Below are positions 36,108 to 44,861 of a stretch of 64,000 nt of DNA, piece after piece. Made by a program: the position numbers and the translations under genes. The number at the start of each line of letters is the position of its first letter. The stretch's first letter is position 1. The notes beneath the pieces are model-generated. The model did no database searches and was not told the origin of the DNA. It saw only the letters and a program-made list of their open reading frames with translations. This DNA is from an uncultured Lachnospiraceae bacterium (GTDB lineage: Bacteria; Bacillota; Clostridia; Lachnospirales; Lachnospiraceae): assembly GCA_902776305.1 (NCBI GenBank), contig CACYPS010000026.1, positions 1 to 64,000 on the forward strand. The letters are read 5' to 3'.

Positions 36108-36875
36108 ATGTTGCTGTATTCGCTGATTATCGCATTTGCAATGTACTCTGCGATCCCGATGCCGAGGGTGGAATGGTCTGAGAAAAATATGCGTTTTTCC
36201 CTCTGTTTTTTCCCGCTTGTGGGAGCAGCTGCGGGAGCTGTATGCATCTTCTGGAACAGGTTTTCCGATTTTTCCGGTGTGGAGAGCATAGCGAAAATCT
36301 GTATTCTTTCGGTAATTCCGCTTATGATAACGGGAGGAATCCACGCGGACGGATTTGTCGATACGATGGATGCTGTCCATTCCTGGCAGGCTCAAAAGAA
36401 AAAACTCGAGATTCTGAAGGACAGTCACATAGGCGCATTTGCTGTGATCATGCTGCTGATTTATTACCTGTGCATGATCGCGGCAATTTCAGAGATTAAA
36501 TTCGGATGGACGGTAGCTGAAGCGGCATTTGCCCTGTCATTTGTTTATTCTCGGGCTCTTGCAGGTACGGCACTTGTCTTCGGAAACAGTGCGAGAAAAG
36601 AAGGTCTTGCCTATACATTTGCAAAAGCCGGAGATTTAAGAATCGTGAGAGTCACTCTGATTGTGTGGGACATTGCCTGCGCGTCGGCTCTGTGTTATCT
36701 GGACCTTAAGATGGGAATCACTTTTCTGCTTGCAGGTATGCTGCTTGTTCTCCGTTTCCTCAGACATACGAAGAAGGAATTCGGCGGCCTGACGGGAGAC
36801 CTGTGCGGATGTTTTATCATGATGGCGGAACTGATTTTTTCCGTGATCGTATGTGTATTCTGTCACTTATTATAA
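36108..36875 (+). CDS. cobS: Adenosylcobinamide-GDP ribazoletransferase
   Basis: Membrane enzyme of the last assembly step of cobalamin: joins AdoCbi-GDP with alpha-ribazole (phosphate). About 255 residues, several hydrophobic segments, motifs FSLCFFPLVGAAAGA, the metal-binding GGIHADGFVDTMDAV and EFGGLTGDLCG. ATG 36102 is too close to GGAG (36097-36100); ATG 36108 fits better. No cobalamin riboswitch precedes it, as a tRNA gene and its terminator do. Paired with an alpha-ribazole phosphatase-like gene downstream. Confidence 0.92.
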   Translation: MLLYSLIIAFAMYSAIPMPRVEWSEKNMRFSLCFFPLVGAAAGAVCIFWNRFSDFSGVESIAKICILSVIPLMITGGIHADGFVDTMDAVHSWQAQKKKLEILKDSHIGAFAVIMLLIYYLCMIAAISEIKFGWTVAEAAFALSFVYSRALAGTALVFGNSARKEGLAYTFAKAGDLRIVRVTLIVWDIACASALCYLDLKMGITFLLAGMLLVLRFLRHTKKEFGGLTGDLCGCFIMMAELIFSVIVCVFCHLL

Positions 36876-36934
36876 TCAATGAAGCAGAAGTCTTGAGCCG
36901 CATCGATATGACAAATAAGCGAAATATAACTTTC

Positions 36935-37003
36935 ATTGACGCAAAATTCTTGTGAAGACGCTCTATGTTGAATGCACAAAATGAAACTTGTCTCTGATAT
37001 GGG
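36935..37003 (-). repeat. Foldback element, family T copy 3 (inverted, truncated)
   Basis: The reverse complement of 36969-37003 matches 24261-24295 at 33 of 35 bases, and ATTGACGC (36935-36942) matches the other end region. One terminal arm is missing, replaced by the ribosome site of the next gene. Confidence 0.8.
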
Positions 37004-37019
37004 AAAAAAGGAGCAATGT

Positions 37020-37571
37020 ATGAAACTCACCTTCATAAGACACGGAAAAACGCAAGGGAATCTCGAGTCCCGCTACGTCGGCCGCACAGACCAGCCCCTC
37101 TGTGCAGAAGGATGTGAAGAGCTTCTGACCCGCAAGGCTGCCGGCGAATATCCTGCGGCGCCGCTCATTGTATTCGTGAGTCCTCTGCTCCGATGCCGTG
37201 AAAGTGCATCGATCATCTTTCCGAGTGCGCTGCAGATACCTGTTGCAGAATTCACGGAATGTGATTTCGGAGAATTTGAAATGAAAAATTATGAGGAGCT
37301 TGATGGAAATCCTGTGTATCAGGCGTGGATCGACAGCGGCGGAACAGCGCCTTTCCCGAACGGTGAATCAATGAGTCAGATGAAAGCGCGGGCTCTTCGT
37401 GGTTTCTATCGTGTAATGGAACAGACCGGAGGAAACGACGCATGCTTCGTTGTGCACGGAGGAACCATAATGGCTATTCTCTCGCAGATCGCGGGCGGTG
37501 ACTTTTATGATTATCAGGTGGAGAACGGGGAGTGCATCATATATGAGACCGCACCGGTCGCAGGAACATAA
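37020..37571 (+). CDS. cobC: Histidine phosphatase family protein, probable alpha-ribazole phosphatase
   Basis: 183 residues of the phosphoglycerate-mutase-like family: FIRHGKTQGNLESRYVG (phospho-accepting His), SPLLRCRESA, TECDFGEFEMKNYEEL, and VVHGGTIMAIL with the second His. Following cobS, the most likely role is dephosphorylating alpha-ribazole 5'-phosphate. The frame is open from 36972 through the repeat, but ATG 37020 with AAAAAAGGAG is clearly the start. Other small-molecule phosphatase roles cannot be excluded. Confidence 0.82.
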   Translation: MKLTFIRHGKTQGNLESRYVGRTDQPLCAEGCEELLTRKAAGEYPAAPLIVFVSPLLRCRESASIIFPSALQIPVAEFTECDFGEFEMKNYEELDGNPVYQAWIDSGGTAPFPNGESMSQMKARALRGFYRVMEQTGGNDACFVVHGGTIMAILSQIAGGDFYDYQVENGECIIYETAPVAGT

Positions 37572-37733
37572 GTAAACATATCAGGTATGGACAACAGTCA
37601 TGATTTTGAAATTAATGACTGACGAAATCCCGGATGTAGAGCGGAAGTTCGAGTAACTTAGCCTTGAATAACTTTGTGCCCTCACAGTAGAATTGAGATA
37701 TAATCTCGTTAATTCATATATCTGGAGGACACC

Positions 37734-38135
37734 ATGTCCAGAACTGAAAAGAGAAAAACATCTCAAAAACAGGCAATAAGTGATGCCCTCATCCGTATGG
37801 ACTGTCATCCGACCGCTACCATGATCGCAGACGAACTTCAGGAGAAGGGGCAGAAAGCTTCCCGGGCTACTGTATTCCGGGTTCTTTCCGACGCCGCGGA
37901 AGAAGGCAAGATCCGGAAAGTTCAACTATGCGGGGAGGATGTGCGATACGACTGCAACACGAAACCGCACTATCACCTGCATTGCCTTCGCTGCGGCAAA
38001 ATTGAAGATTATACACTTCCTTATATGGTCGAGTTTGATAATGTGATAAGCGATACGGGATTTATGATAGAGAGTCATAACATTGAGTTCCTCGGCATTT
38101 GCAGGGAGTGCAGACAGATTTTAGCTGAAAAATAA
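37734..38135 (+). CDS. Fur-family transcriptional regulator
   Basis: 133-residue metal-dependent repressor. N-terminal winged helix (ATMIADELQEKGQKASRATV FRVL region), dimerisation domain with HYHLHCLRCGKIEDY (metal His and first CxxC) and the second structural zinc pair CRECR near the end. Whether it senses iron, zinc or peroxide (PerR) cannot be told. A palindromic GAGATATAATCTC overlaps its likely -10 box (37697-37709) and could be an autoregulatory site. Ribosome site TGGAGGA. Confidence 0.9.
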   Translation: MSRTEKRKTSQKQAISDALIRMDCHPTATMIADELQEKGQKASRATVFRVLSDAAEEGKIRKVQLCGEDVRYDCNTKPHYHLHCLRCGKIEDYTLPYMVEFDNVISDTGFMIESHNIEFLGICRECRQILAEK

Positions 38136-38271
38136 ACAAAAATATTTGAAAAAACAGCACTTTTCTCATACAAATTGGATAATACTTGAATTTTATCCTC
38201 ACTGTGATAAACTTAATTTGTGTATATACCGATACAGGGTATAATTGGTTTAATTTGCAGGAGGATATACT

Positions 38272-40695
38272 ATGAAGTGCCTAATTCTTGCCGGCGGACA
38301 GGGAACGCGTATGTGGCCCCTTTCTCGAAAAAACTATCCGAAACAATTCATTCAGGTTCAAAAAAACCATTCTCTCTTTCAGGAGACTGTTTCCAGAAAT
38401 CTTCCATTTTGTGACGAATACATTATTATAACCCGGGCAGAATACAGATTCATTATTGAAGACCAGATGAAAGCCTTCCAGGGCACGCCTTACCGGTGTG
38501 TATACGAGGAGGAGAGCAGGGGCACCCTGCAGGCGATCGCACTGGCCTGTATGGATCTTGTTCCATCCGAGTTTGTTTTTGTTGTCGTCTCGGATCATGT
38601 CATTTACACAAGACCGGAGACCGGCAACGGTGAGATGGATTACAAGGACTGCGTTATGCAGGCCAAGGAGTACGCGCGTGAAGGCAATATTTCCCTCTTT
38701 ACCCTGCGCGAGTCCGTCATGAATCCGAGATACGGCTATATATTCGGCCTGAAAGAAGACGGAAGCATGGATCGTTTCGTGGAGAAGCCGAATCAGGAGG
38801 CAATCGATGATATCGACCTTCGTCTGGAAGCCGTTTACAGGAATCTGGGCATGCTTCTTTTCGAGGCGGATGTCTTCCTGAATGAGTTCAAAAAAGCCGA
38901 GCCGGAAGAATATGCAAAATGCGAGCGCGTCTTTGCCGGACGCCAGGTCGATGCACCGATCAATTATTCCATTGAAGGCAAAACATACAATATTTCGGAA
39001 GCGGAGGCGGGAACAGGTCTCAACAGCAACTATGCTTATTACTCGGCTAAGAGCGAGAGAGTGTTCGACGAGATGTCGATCGCTTATAATCTTCTTGAAA
39101 AGACTGACAAGCTGAAAGCAGTCAAAGGCGTTTTCCTGTGGAGCCAGATCGACAGCATGGAGGACATCCCGGCGACCGATATCAGCATGCTGGGTCCGGT
39201 CGTCACAGAAGACTGCTACAATACGGTAGTCCTGAACGGTTCTCCGAACCAGACGATTGTTGTCAACGGACTTGACAATGTGATGGTCGCCAATACGCCG
39301 GATGCCATCTATATCGGCCGCTATGGCAGGTCTGCTGATGTCCAGAAGATCGTGAAGGAACACAGGGAGCTGACCCGGGTCGCCAATATGGGCACCGTGT
39401 TCTATCGTCCCTGGGGACATTTCGAGCAGCTTGTCGAGGAGCCGGGTTACAGGGTCCGCCGCGTATTTGTCCCGGCGGGACATACGATTCCTCTGCACAG
39501 CCACGAGAACAGAAGTAAGAACATCGCGGTCGTTCAGGGCGAAGCCACGATTGCGAAAGAAGGCGGATCGAAGGTCTATGGTGTGAAGTCTAACATTGAT
39601 ATCCCGGCAGGATGCGAGCACAGTATTGCAAATGCAGGCGAAGAGACTCTCGTATTTGTCGAGACCACTGTCGGTGATGTCGCCTATGGACAGGAGGATA
39701 TCATTCCGGCTGCATCCGGAAAGGTCGTTCGCAAGGGCTACAACATTGAACCGCTGATCAAGCTGCAGCCGGCATTCAAGGACTATCTGTGGGGCGGTAC
39801 AAAGCTTCGCGATGTCTATGGAATGAATTGCGACTACGATATTATTGCCGAGGCATGGATGATGTCCGCTCACGTTGCAGGTCAGAGTATTCTGGACAGC
39901 GGTGAGTATAAAGGCATGCGTTTCGGCGATTATCTCAGAGGAGCAGGCAAAGAAGCACTCGGTTGGAAATGCAGCCCGCTGCAGAACTTCCCGCTGCTCG
40001 TGAAGTTCATCGATGCGAGAGACAATCTTTCCGTACAGGTACATCCGAATGATGATTACGCCCTCGAGAGAGAAAATGATTACGGAAAGAATGAGATGTG
40101 GTACGTTATGGCTGCCGAGGAGGGCGCAGGTCTCTATGTAGGTTTCAACCGCGACGTATCCGCCGAGGAGGTTGCCGAGAGAGTTAAGAATAATACGATC
40201 ATGGAAGTCCTGAACTTCTATCCGACAAAACCGGGCGATGTTTATTACATCCCGGCAGGAACGGTCCATGCAATCGGTGCCGGCAACCTGATCTGCGAGA
40301 TTCAGCAGAGTTCGAACTGCACGTATCGTCTGTACGACTTCGACCGCCGCGACAAGTTCGGCAATCCCCGTGAACTGCATCTGCAGAAGGCGCTGGATGT
40401 CCTGAACTTCAAAAAATATGTTCCGGGTGATGTCGAGTCTGAAGAAGACGCGGAAGGCACCGTGATCAGCCGCTGCAAGTACTTTGAGGCAACGGTATAT
40501 GATGTCAAGGGCGAGACGAGAATTCCGATGGACAGCAGCAAGTTCACTTCTATTATCTGCATGAACGGCAGCGGAACGCTGGAATTCAAGGGTACGAAAC
40601 TTGATATTGAGAGCGGCGGCAGTGTGTTCGTTCCCGCAATGGACGGAATCCTCTACGCAAGGGGAGAGATGACGCTTACACTGAGCCACGTATAA
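38272..40695 (+). CDS. Fused mannose-1-phosphate guanylyltransferase / mannose-6-phosphate isomerase
   Basis: 807 residues combining three modules. Residues 1-340: nucleotidyltransferase with LAGGQGTRMWPLSRKNYPKQ and FVEKP, as in ManC. Residues about 370-480: the ManC-type cupin (FYRPWGHFEQLVEEPGYRVR, PLHSHENRS). Residues about 494-807: a separate type I mannose-6-phosphate isomerase like Bacillus ManA (AFKDYLWGGTKLRDVYG, zinc site VQVHPNDDYA, IPAGTVHAIG, EIQQSSNCTYRLYDFDR). So fructose-6-P to mannose-6-P and mannose-1-P to GDP-mannose are on one chain, lacking only phosphomannomutase. GDP-mannose probably feeds polysaccharide synthesis. TATAAT at 38240 and AGGAGG precede it. Confidence 0.93.
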   Translation: MKCLILAGGQGTRMWPLSRKNYPKQFIQVQKNHSLFQETVSRNLPFCDEYIIITRAEYRFIIEDQMKAFQGTPYRCVYEEESRGTLQAIALACMDLVPSEFVFVVVSDHVIYTRPETGNGEMDYKDCVMQAKEYAREGNISLFTLRESVMNPRYGYIFGLKEDGSMDRFVEKPNQEAIDDIDLRLEAVYRNLGMLLFEADVFLNEFKKAEPEEYAKCERVFAGRQVDAPINYSIEGKTYNISEAEAGTGLNSNYAYYSAKSERVFDEMSIAYNLLEKTDKLKAVKGVFLWSQIDSMEDIPATDISMLGPVVTEDCYNTVVLNGSPNQTIVVNGLDNVMVANTPDAIYIGRYGRSADVQKIVKEHRELTRVANMGTVFYRPWGHFEQLVEEPGYRVRRVFVPAGHTIPLHSHENRSKNIAVVQGEATIAKEGGSKVYGVKSNIDIPAGCEHSIANAGEETLVFVETTVGDVAYGQEDIIPAASGKVVRKGYNIEPLIKLQPAFKDYLWGGTKLRDVYGMNCDYDIIAEAWMMSAHVAGQSILDSGEYKGMRFGDYLRGAGKEALGWKCSPLQNFPLLVKFIDARDNLSVQVHPNDDYALERENDYGKNEMWYVMAAEEGAGLYVGFNRDVSAEEVAERVKNNTIMEVLNFYPTKPGDVYYIPAGTVHAIGAGNLICEIQQSSNCTYRLYDFDRRDKFGNPRELHLQKALDVLNFKKYVPGDVESEEDAEGTVISRCKYFEATVYDVKGETRIPMDSSKFTSIICMNGSGTLEFKGTKLDIESGGSVFVPAMDGILYARGEMTLTLSHV

Positions 40696-40705
40696 TACCG
40701 ATATA

Positions 40706-40920
40706 ATGTGACAGCCCCATCGTAACACACGTAAGAAACAAAAACTCCCACTTCGTTTCTAAGTTGCTGTCGAAACCATAAATAATGCAATCGGAGCGGC
40801 GTCGTCTGGCGGCCGGCACTAATAAATTTTCAAGCGTTAGCGCCGAAAATTTATTAGTGCCGCTGCCAGCGAGACCGAGCGGAAGCGTCCCGACGATGCA
40901 TTATTTAATGGTAAGACAGC
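40706..40920. repeat. Foldback (MITE-like) element, family M copy 1
   Basis: Core element 40766-40920 (155 bp): ends GCTGTCGAAACCATAAATAA and, inverted, GCTGTCTTACCATTAAATAA. The centre is a perfect 16-bp stem GCACTAATAAATTTTC/GAAAATTTATTAGTGC. The same element lies inverted at 51529-51682. Just upstream, ATGTGACAGCCCC (40706-40718) matches the right end of family H. Apparent open frames across it are not considered genes. Confidence 0.88.
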
Positions 40921-40932
40921 TTAAAAAAGCGC

Positions 40933-40961
40933 TTGCCTGTTTCCTGATCTTATGCTATACT
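40933..40961 (+). promoter_or_regulatory. Promoter for tRNA-Ser(GGA)
   Basis: TTGCCT, 17 bases, TATACT; begins 12 bases after the family M element. Confidence 0.8.
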
Positions 40962-41025
40962 CTTAATTGCTGTTGCGGATTGCATACGGCATTAATTAAA
41001 TATCGAATTTGATTCGAGCAACTCT

Positions 41026-41115
41026 GGAGAAGTACCCAAGCTGGCCGAAGGGACACCCCTGGAAAGGGTGCAGGTCGTTAATAGCGGCGCGAGGGTTCAA
41101 ATCCCTCCTTCTCCG
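41026..41115 (+). tRNA. tRNA-Ser (anticodon GGA)
   Basis: 90 bases. Acceptor GGAGAAG/CTTCTCC; anticodon loop CTGGAAA on a CACCC/GGGTG stem gives GGA (reads UCC/UCU); long variable arm; T-loop GGTTCAAATCC. No encoded CCA. Confidence 0.97.
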
Positions 41116-41119
41116 CTCC

Positions 41120-41148
41120 GGAACCGATGAAAATCGGTTCCTTTTTTG
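41120..41148 (+). terminator. Terminator after tRNA-Ser(GGA)
   Basis: GGAACCGAT/ATCGGTTCC stem, then TTTTTT. Confidence 0.92.
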
Positions 41149-41256
41149 TATAAAAATAATTATCGCCGATGGAATATACAGTTTTAGGTATGCAGGAAAT
41201 TCGAATGTAAAGTGTCCGGCAGTTACCTTTACTCAGGCAAAGGAGTGCAATCAAAC

Positions 41257-42585
41257 ATGATTCAGGAAATCAGAGAACACCTTCTTCACAAAATCATTCC
41301 CTTCTGGGAATCGCTGAGAGACGACGAAAACGGCGGTTATTACGGTTATGTTGACCACGACCTGCATGTCGATGAGAAAGCTTTTAAAGGATGCATTCTG
41401 AATAATCGGATCACCTGGTTCTTTTCATCCGCAGCAAAACTCTTCCTGGATGAGAGAGCCGGAAAAGTAAGCAGTGTAAATCCGCCGGTTTCAGAGGAGT
41501 TCATCGAAGAGCTCCTTGACAATGCGAAACACGGCTTTGCCTTCCTGAAAAGCGCATGCCTTGATCCTGTACACGGCGGAATGTACTGGTCCGTATCCTA
41601 TGACGGAAAGCCGTATGACACAACAAAGCACACTTACAATCAGGCGTTTTCCATATATGCCCTCTGTTCCTATTATGATGTAACGCGGGATGAAGAGGCC
41701 CTGGAGATCGCTCTGGACCTGTATCGAATCATTGAAGGCAGATGCCGGGATGAAGGCGGCTATCTGGAGGCATTTGACAGAGAGTTCAAGCCGTCATCCA
41801 ACGAAAAACTGTCCGAGAACGGCGTGCTTGCGACACGCACGATGAATACACTGCTTCATGTTTTCGAGGCTTACACGGAACTGATTCGAGTGCTGGCAGG
41901 CGTGGAGATAGCTGAAGTGTTCGGCTGCGGCGGCAAATCAGCATCCGTTGCTCCTGAGAGGCAGGCTCTTGTCTTTGAGCTCAGAGAGAGAATGGATGAG
42001 ATCTTCACTATCTTTACGGAGAAGATGTATAATCCGGAGAAGCATAGAATGGAAGTTTTCTTCGACCATGAATACATACCGCTGATCGATCTCGTTTCCT
42101 ACGGCCATGACATAGAAACGTCCTGGCTCATTGACAGAGGGTGTGACGTGATAAGGCTCGTAGATGCAGAGATCGGAACCATATCTTCCGAAGATTATGT
42201 ACTTCTTAAGAAGATGGAGAAGATTGCTCGGGACCTTTCAGCAGCTATATACCGGACCGGGTTTGACGGACATTCGCTCCCTGAGGAGTGTGAGAACGGC
42301 ATTGTAAAGACGAGCCGCACATGGTGGATGCAGGCAGAGACGCTGGTCGGTTTTCTGAATGCTTACCAGCATGATATGAGCCGTTCAGAGTATCTGGAAG
42401 CTGTCCACAGCGTCTGGGATTATATCTGTGAGTATCAGGTCGACCACAGGGAGGGATCTGAATGGTTCCATGATCTCTATGAGGACGGAACCCCGTTCGA
42501 GCATCAGCCGATTGTGGAACAGTGGAAGTGTCCATACCACAACGGGCGTATGTGCATAGAAGTGATCCGCAGAGGCGTGCGGTGA
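41257..42585 (+). CDS. Cellobiose 2-epimerase (AGE family)
   Basis: Interconverts cellobiose and 4-O-glucosyl-mannose by epimerising the reducing-end glucose. 442 residues of (alpha/alpha)6-barrel type. It shares with Ruminococcus cellobiose 2-epimerase FWESLRDDENGGYYGY, HTYNQAFSIYALCSYY, the catalytic-site SYGHDIETSWL, WWMQAETLVGFLNAYQ and WKCPYHNGRMCIEV. Extra residues after EAYTELIRVLAG form a short insertion. ATG 41257 is preceded by AGGAG at a rather long 11 bases. Suggests use of plant beta-glucans or mannans. No mannosyl-glucose phosphorylase lies nearby. Confidence 0.88.
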   Translation: MIQEIREHLLHKIIPFWESLRDDENGGYYGYVDHDLHVDEKAFKGCILNNRITWFFSSAAKLFLDERAGKVSSVNPPVSEEFIEELLDNAKHGFAFLKSACLDPVHGGMYWSVSYDGKPYDTTKHTYNQAFSIYALCSYYDVTRDEEALEIALDLYRIIEGRCRDEGGYLEAFDREFKPSSNEKLSENGVLATRTMNTLLHVFEAYTELIRVLAGVEIAEVFGCGGKSASVAPERQALVFELRERMDEIFTIFTEKMYNPEKHRMEVFFDHEYIPLIDLVSYGHDIETSWLIDRGCDVIRLVDAEIGTISSEDYVLLKKMEKIARDLSAAIYRTGFDGHSLPEECENGIVKTSRTWWMQAETLVGFLNAYQHDMSRSEYLEAVHSVWDYICEYQVDHREGSEWFHDLYEDGTPFEHQPIVEQWKCPYHNGRMCIEVIRRGVR

Positions 42586-42762
42586 ATGACGGTATAAACG
42601 ATTGTGCTTCATATATCGTTTGTGGTAAGATATTCCGGAGAAGGTAAGGCAATCGACGGTCCTAAGCGGGAAAATCCTGAGGACCGGGAAAAACGACTGT
42701 ACTTCTCGCGGAACCGATCAGGGTATGGAAATAAATCGAAAGTGTCTTACGCGGAGTTATCA

Positions 42763-43452
42763 ATGGATGAGCATAAATCGGCATATGAGAATATGAAGGA
42801 GATGACGGGAGCGGAACGCTTCCGTTATTTTCGTGAGTACTATCTTGTAAGGACTCTTGTGATCCTGGCAGCTGCAGGTCTCATATTCCATCTTGCATGG
42901 CATTACACGCATTTACCCGGAGAATGCGTTTTCTACGGTTTTGTTTTTAACGATATCTACGAGGCGGACGGCAAGGCTCGGGCAGTCCGGAATCTGGCGG
43001 AGTTGATGCAGGCCGGGGAAGAACAGGTACTGCTCGATGAAGGCCATGACATGGGGAAGGACGGGGATTTGCAGATAGCGACACTTCTTGCAAATGAGCG
43101 TCTGGATCTCATCATTTGTCCGCGTGATACGTTCGAGAAACTTGCCGGGGAGGGAACATTTGCCAATCTCACGGAAGCGCTGGATGAACAAATATTCACA
43201 GAGCTCGAAGAACAACTGGTCTATTGTGCCGGTTATGAGGAACAGGACCTTTCCTATGCAGAGGATCCTTTCCATGAGGCCGGAAACGGTGCGGGCGAGG
43301 TGCTGCCTTACGGGATCGTAATCTCCGAAGGAGATCGCTACAGAGCGATATCCATGACCGGTGATGAGTTTTTATGCGGGATAGTGGCCAATTCCCGTCA
43401 TACCGATAATGCGGAAGCAGCCATTGCATATTTCATGAGTACAGGAGAGTGA
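42763..43452 (+). CDS. Membrane-anchored protein of unknown function
   Basis: 229 residues; not recognised. A cytoplasmic N-terminus (about 1-28), one membrane segment (LVILAAAGLIFHLAWHY) and an acidic extracytoplasmic domain. A stretch LLANERLDLIICPRDTFEKL followed by FANLTEAL resembles the part of solute-binding proteins where a target is read as missing or present, so a small binding-protein-like fold is possible. ATG 42763 follows GGAG; the longer frame is unlikely. It is six bases from the YesL-like gene, suggesting joint function. Confidence 0.7.
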   Translation: MDEHKSAYENMKEMTGAERFRYFREYYLVRTLVILAAAGLIFHLAWHYTHLPGECVFYGFVFNDIYEADGKARAVRNLAELMQAGEEQVLLDEGHDMGKDGDLQIATLLANERLDLIICPRDTFEKLAGEGTFANLTEALDEQIFTELEEQLVYCAGYEEQDLSYAEDPFHEAGNGAGEVLPYGIVISEGDRYRAISMTGDEFLCGIVANSRHTDNAEAAIAYFMSTGE

Positions 43453-43458
43453 AAGGCT

Positions 43459-44109
43459 ATGGGAAAAAAGATTTTTGATTCCGATAACAGATTCAACCGG
43501 TTCATGACACGTATTTTCAACCTCATGATACTGAATCTGCTGTGGATGCTTTGCTGCATTCCTATCGTCACAATAGGAGCCTCCACCGTTGCTCTCTACA
43601 CGATGACACTCAGGTTGGTGCGCGACGAGGAAGGTTCACTGACCAGAGACTTTTTCAAAGCTTTCAGGGAAAATCTCAGGCAGACAGTTCCGGTGACGCT
43701 GGTGTTCTTTTTCCTGTATACGTTCTGCCTGTTCAATATCCTGACCCTGAGGGGTGGGGAGGGTACCATCATGGTCCTGCTCGTCGGAAATATCGCGATC
43801 CTTGTCTTACTTACTGCTCTCTGGGTCTGGATCATTCCGCTGATCGCGCGATATGAGAACACACTCGCTGTGCATTTTAATAATGCATGGAGACTGGCTG
43901 TCGGGCGTTTCCCGTATACATTGACCTTCATTGTCACAACGACAGCACCCCTTGCCTGGTTAATGTACAGCCCTCAGACATTCCTTTTTGCTTTTCCGCT
44001 CTGGTTCCTGCTCGGCGGTGCCGGTGCGGCCGCAATAAATTCCGTATACCTTCGCAAGGTATTTGACGAGATGGAGGGTGTCGAGGAGAATTCTGACAAA
44101 GATTTATAA
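43459..44109 (+). CDS. DUF624 (YesL-like) membrane protein
   Basis: 216 residues with about five membrane segments (for example LMILNLLWMLCCIPIVTIGA). The N-terminal pattern FNRFMTRIFNLMILNLLW and LCCIPIVTIGASTVALY matches DUF624/YesL, a family found in carbohydrate-utilisation operons in Firmicutes. Function unproven; probably an accessory of sugar uptake or sensing. Neighbour of the cellobiose 2-epimerase gene. Confidence 0.85.
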   Translation: MGKKIFDSDNRFNRFMTRIFNLMILNLLWMLCCIPIVTIGASTVALYTMTLRLVRDEEGSLTRDFFKAFRENLRQTVPVTLVFFFLYTFCLFNILTLRGGEGTIMVLLVGNIAILVLLTALWVWIIPLIARYENTLAVHFNNAWRLAVGRFPYTLTFIVTTTAPLAWLMYSPQTFLFAFPLWFLLGGAGAAAINSVYLRKVFDEMEGVEENSDKDL

Positions 44110-44116
44110 AAAAAAC

Positions 44117-44145
44117 TTGATAACGCAGGGAGTTTTTGGTATTAT
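44117..44145 (+). promoter_or_regulatory. Promoter of the four-tRNA cluster
   Basis: TTGATA (44117-44122), 17 bases, TATTAT (44140-44145), about 40 bases before tRNA-Asn. Confidence 0.8.
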
Positions 44146-44187
44146 TGATATGTTCGGAATGGCACAGGAAACATTTTCATTCCGTTT

Positions 44188-44259
44188 TCCTCGATAGCTC
44201 AATGGTAGAGCACTCGGCTGTTAACCGAGTTGTTGTAGGTTCGAGCCCTACTCGGGGAG
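44188..44259 (+). tRNA. tRNA-Asn (anticodon GTT)
   Basis: 72 bases. Acceptor TCCTCGA/TCGGGGA with one G-T pair; anticodon stem ACTCGG.. with loop CTGTTAA; T-loop GGTTCGAGCCC. No encoded CCA. Confidence 0.96.
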
Positions 44260-44307
44260 CTGATGCATACTGAATGGTATGCATCTTTACGTATCAGCGT
44301 AAATTCC

Positions 44308-44381
44308 GGATCTTTAGCTCAGTTGGTTAGAGCAACCGGCTCATAACCGGTCGGTCCTGGGTTCGAGTCCCCGAAGATCCA
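44308..44381 (+). tRNA. tRNA with CAT anticodon (elongator Met, or Ile2 if lysidine-modified)
   Basis: 74 bases. GGATCTT/AAGATCC acceptor with G1-C72 pair, so not the initiator; anticodon loop CTCATAA. Closely resembles Firmicute tRNAs variously labelled Met or Ile2; sequence alone does not settle it. A hairpin (44384-44414) follows in the spacer. Confidence 0.9.
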
Positions 44382-44444
44382 TTCTGCGACACGGGCTAAA
44401 GCCCGTTGTTGCAGGATACAGGAAAGAATATGGTATTTCATTCT

Positions 44445-44518
44445 GGCTCAGTGGTACAGTTGGTTAGTACGCCGCCCTGTCACGGCGGAGGTCGAGGGTT
44501 CGAGTCCCTTCTGAGTCG
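44445..44518 (+). tRNA. tRNA-Asp (anticodon GTC)
   Basis: 74 bases. GGCTCAG/CTGAGTC acceptor, anticodon loop CTGTCAC on GCCGCC/GGCGG stem, T-loop GGTTCGAGTCC. Confidence 0.97.
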
Positions 44519-44527
44519 TTTTTCTTT

Positions 44528-44611
44528 GCCGGCATGGCGAAATTGGCAGACGCAAGGGACTTAAAATCCCTCGAGGTAACACTCGTGCCGGTTCGAGTCC
44601 GGCTGCCGGCA
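44528..44611 (+). tRNA. tRNA-Leu (anticodon TAA)
   Basis: 84 bases, class II. GCCGGCA/TGCCGGC acceptor, anticodon loop CTTAAAA on AGGGA/TCCCT stem, long variable arm CGAGGTAACACTCG. Confidence 0.97.
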
Positions 44612-44634
44612 TTGCACTGTGCAATGCATGGATT

Positions 44635-44689
44635 GATAACGGCACTATATATGGTGATGATATTCATTATCATATATAGTGCCGTTATC
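44635..44689. terminator. Perfect 19-bp hairpin after the tRNA cluster
   Basis: GATAACGGCACTATATATG (44635-44653) and its exact inverse (44671-44689) around a 17-base loop. Followed by TTGTAT only, so termination is plausible but not textbook. Confidence 0.65.
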
Positions 44690-44724
44690 TTGTATAGGAT
44701 TTGCAGGGATCCGCCGTGCATTAA

Positions 44725-44779
44725 GGAAGGTGCTTCGCACCATGCGCGCGGCGCGGCACGAACGCCGAGGCGTTCTTGA
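44725..44779 (+). repeat. Dispersed repeat, family D copy 2
   Basis: GGAAGGTGCTTCGCACC, then GCGCGGCACGAACGCCGAGG and CGTTCTTG. Hairpin GGTGC/GCACC replaces the GGCGC/GCGCC of copy 1, with both arms changed. A second hairpin GAACGCC/GGCGTTC is shared. Confidence 0.7.
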
Positions 44780-44861
44780 TGATTTTGCCGTCAGAAGCTT
44801 ATTCGGATTCTACACTGGGGTTTGTGAGCGGGACGTGAATGTATATGGAATGGAGGTCATA

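Noticed and set aside
38281-40728. An 815-residue open frame on the minus strand opposite the GDP-mannose fusion gene
   Set aside because: It is an antisense shadow: no ribosome site, no recognisable domain, and the plus-strand gene is clearly real.
40785-41012. Short plus-strand frame across the family M element
   Set aside because: It consists of the foldback repeat itself; a similar false frame arises in the other copy on the opposite strand.
44308-44381. Initiator tRNA-fMet
   Set aside because: Position 1-72 is a G-C pair, whereas bacterial initiators have an unpaired first position.
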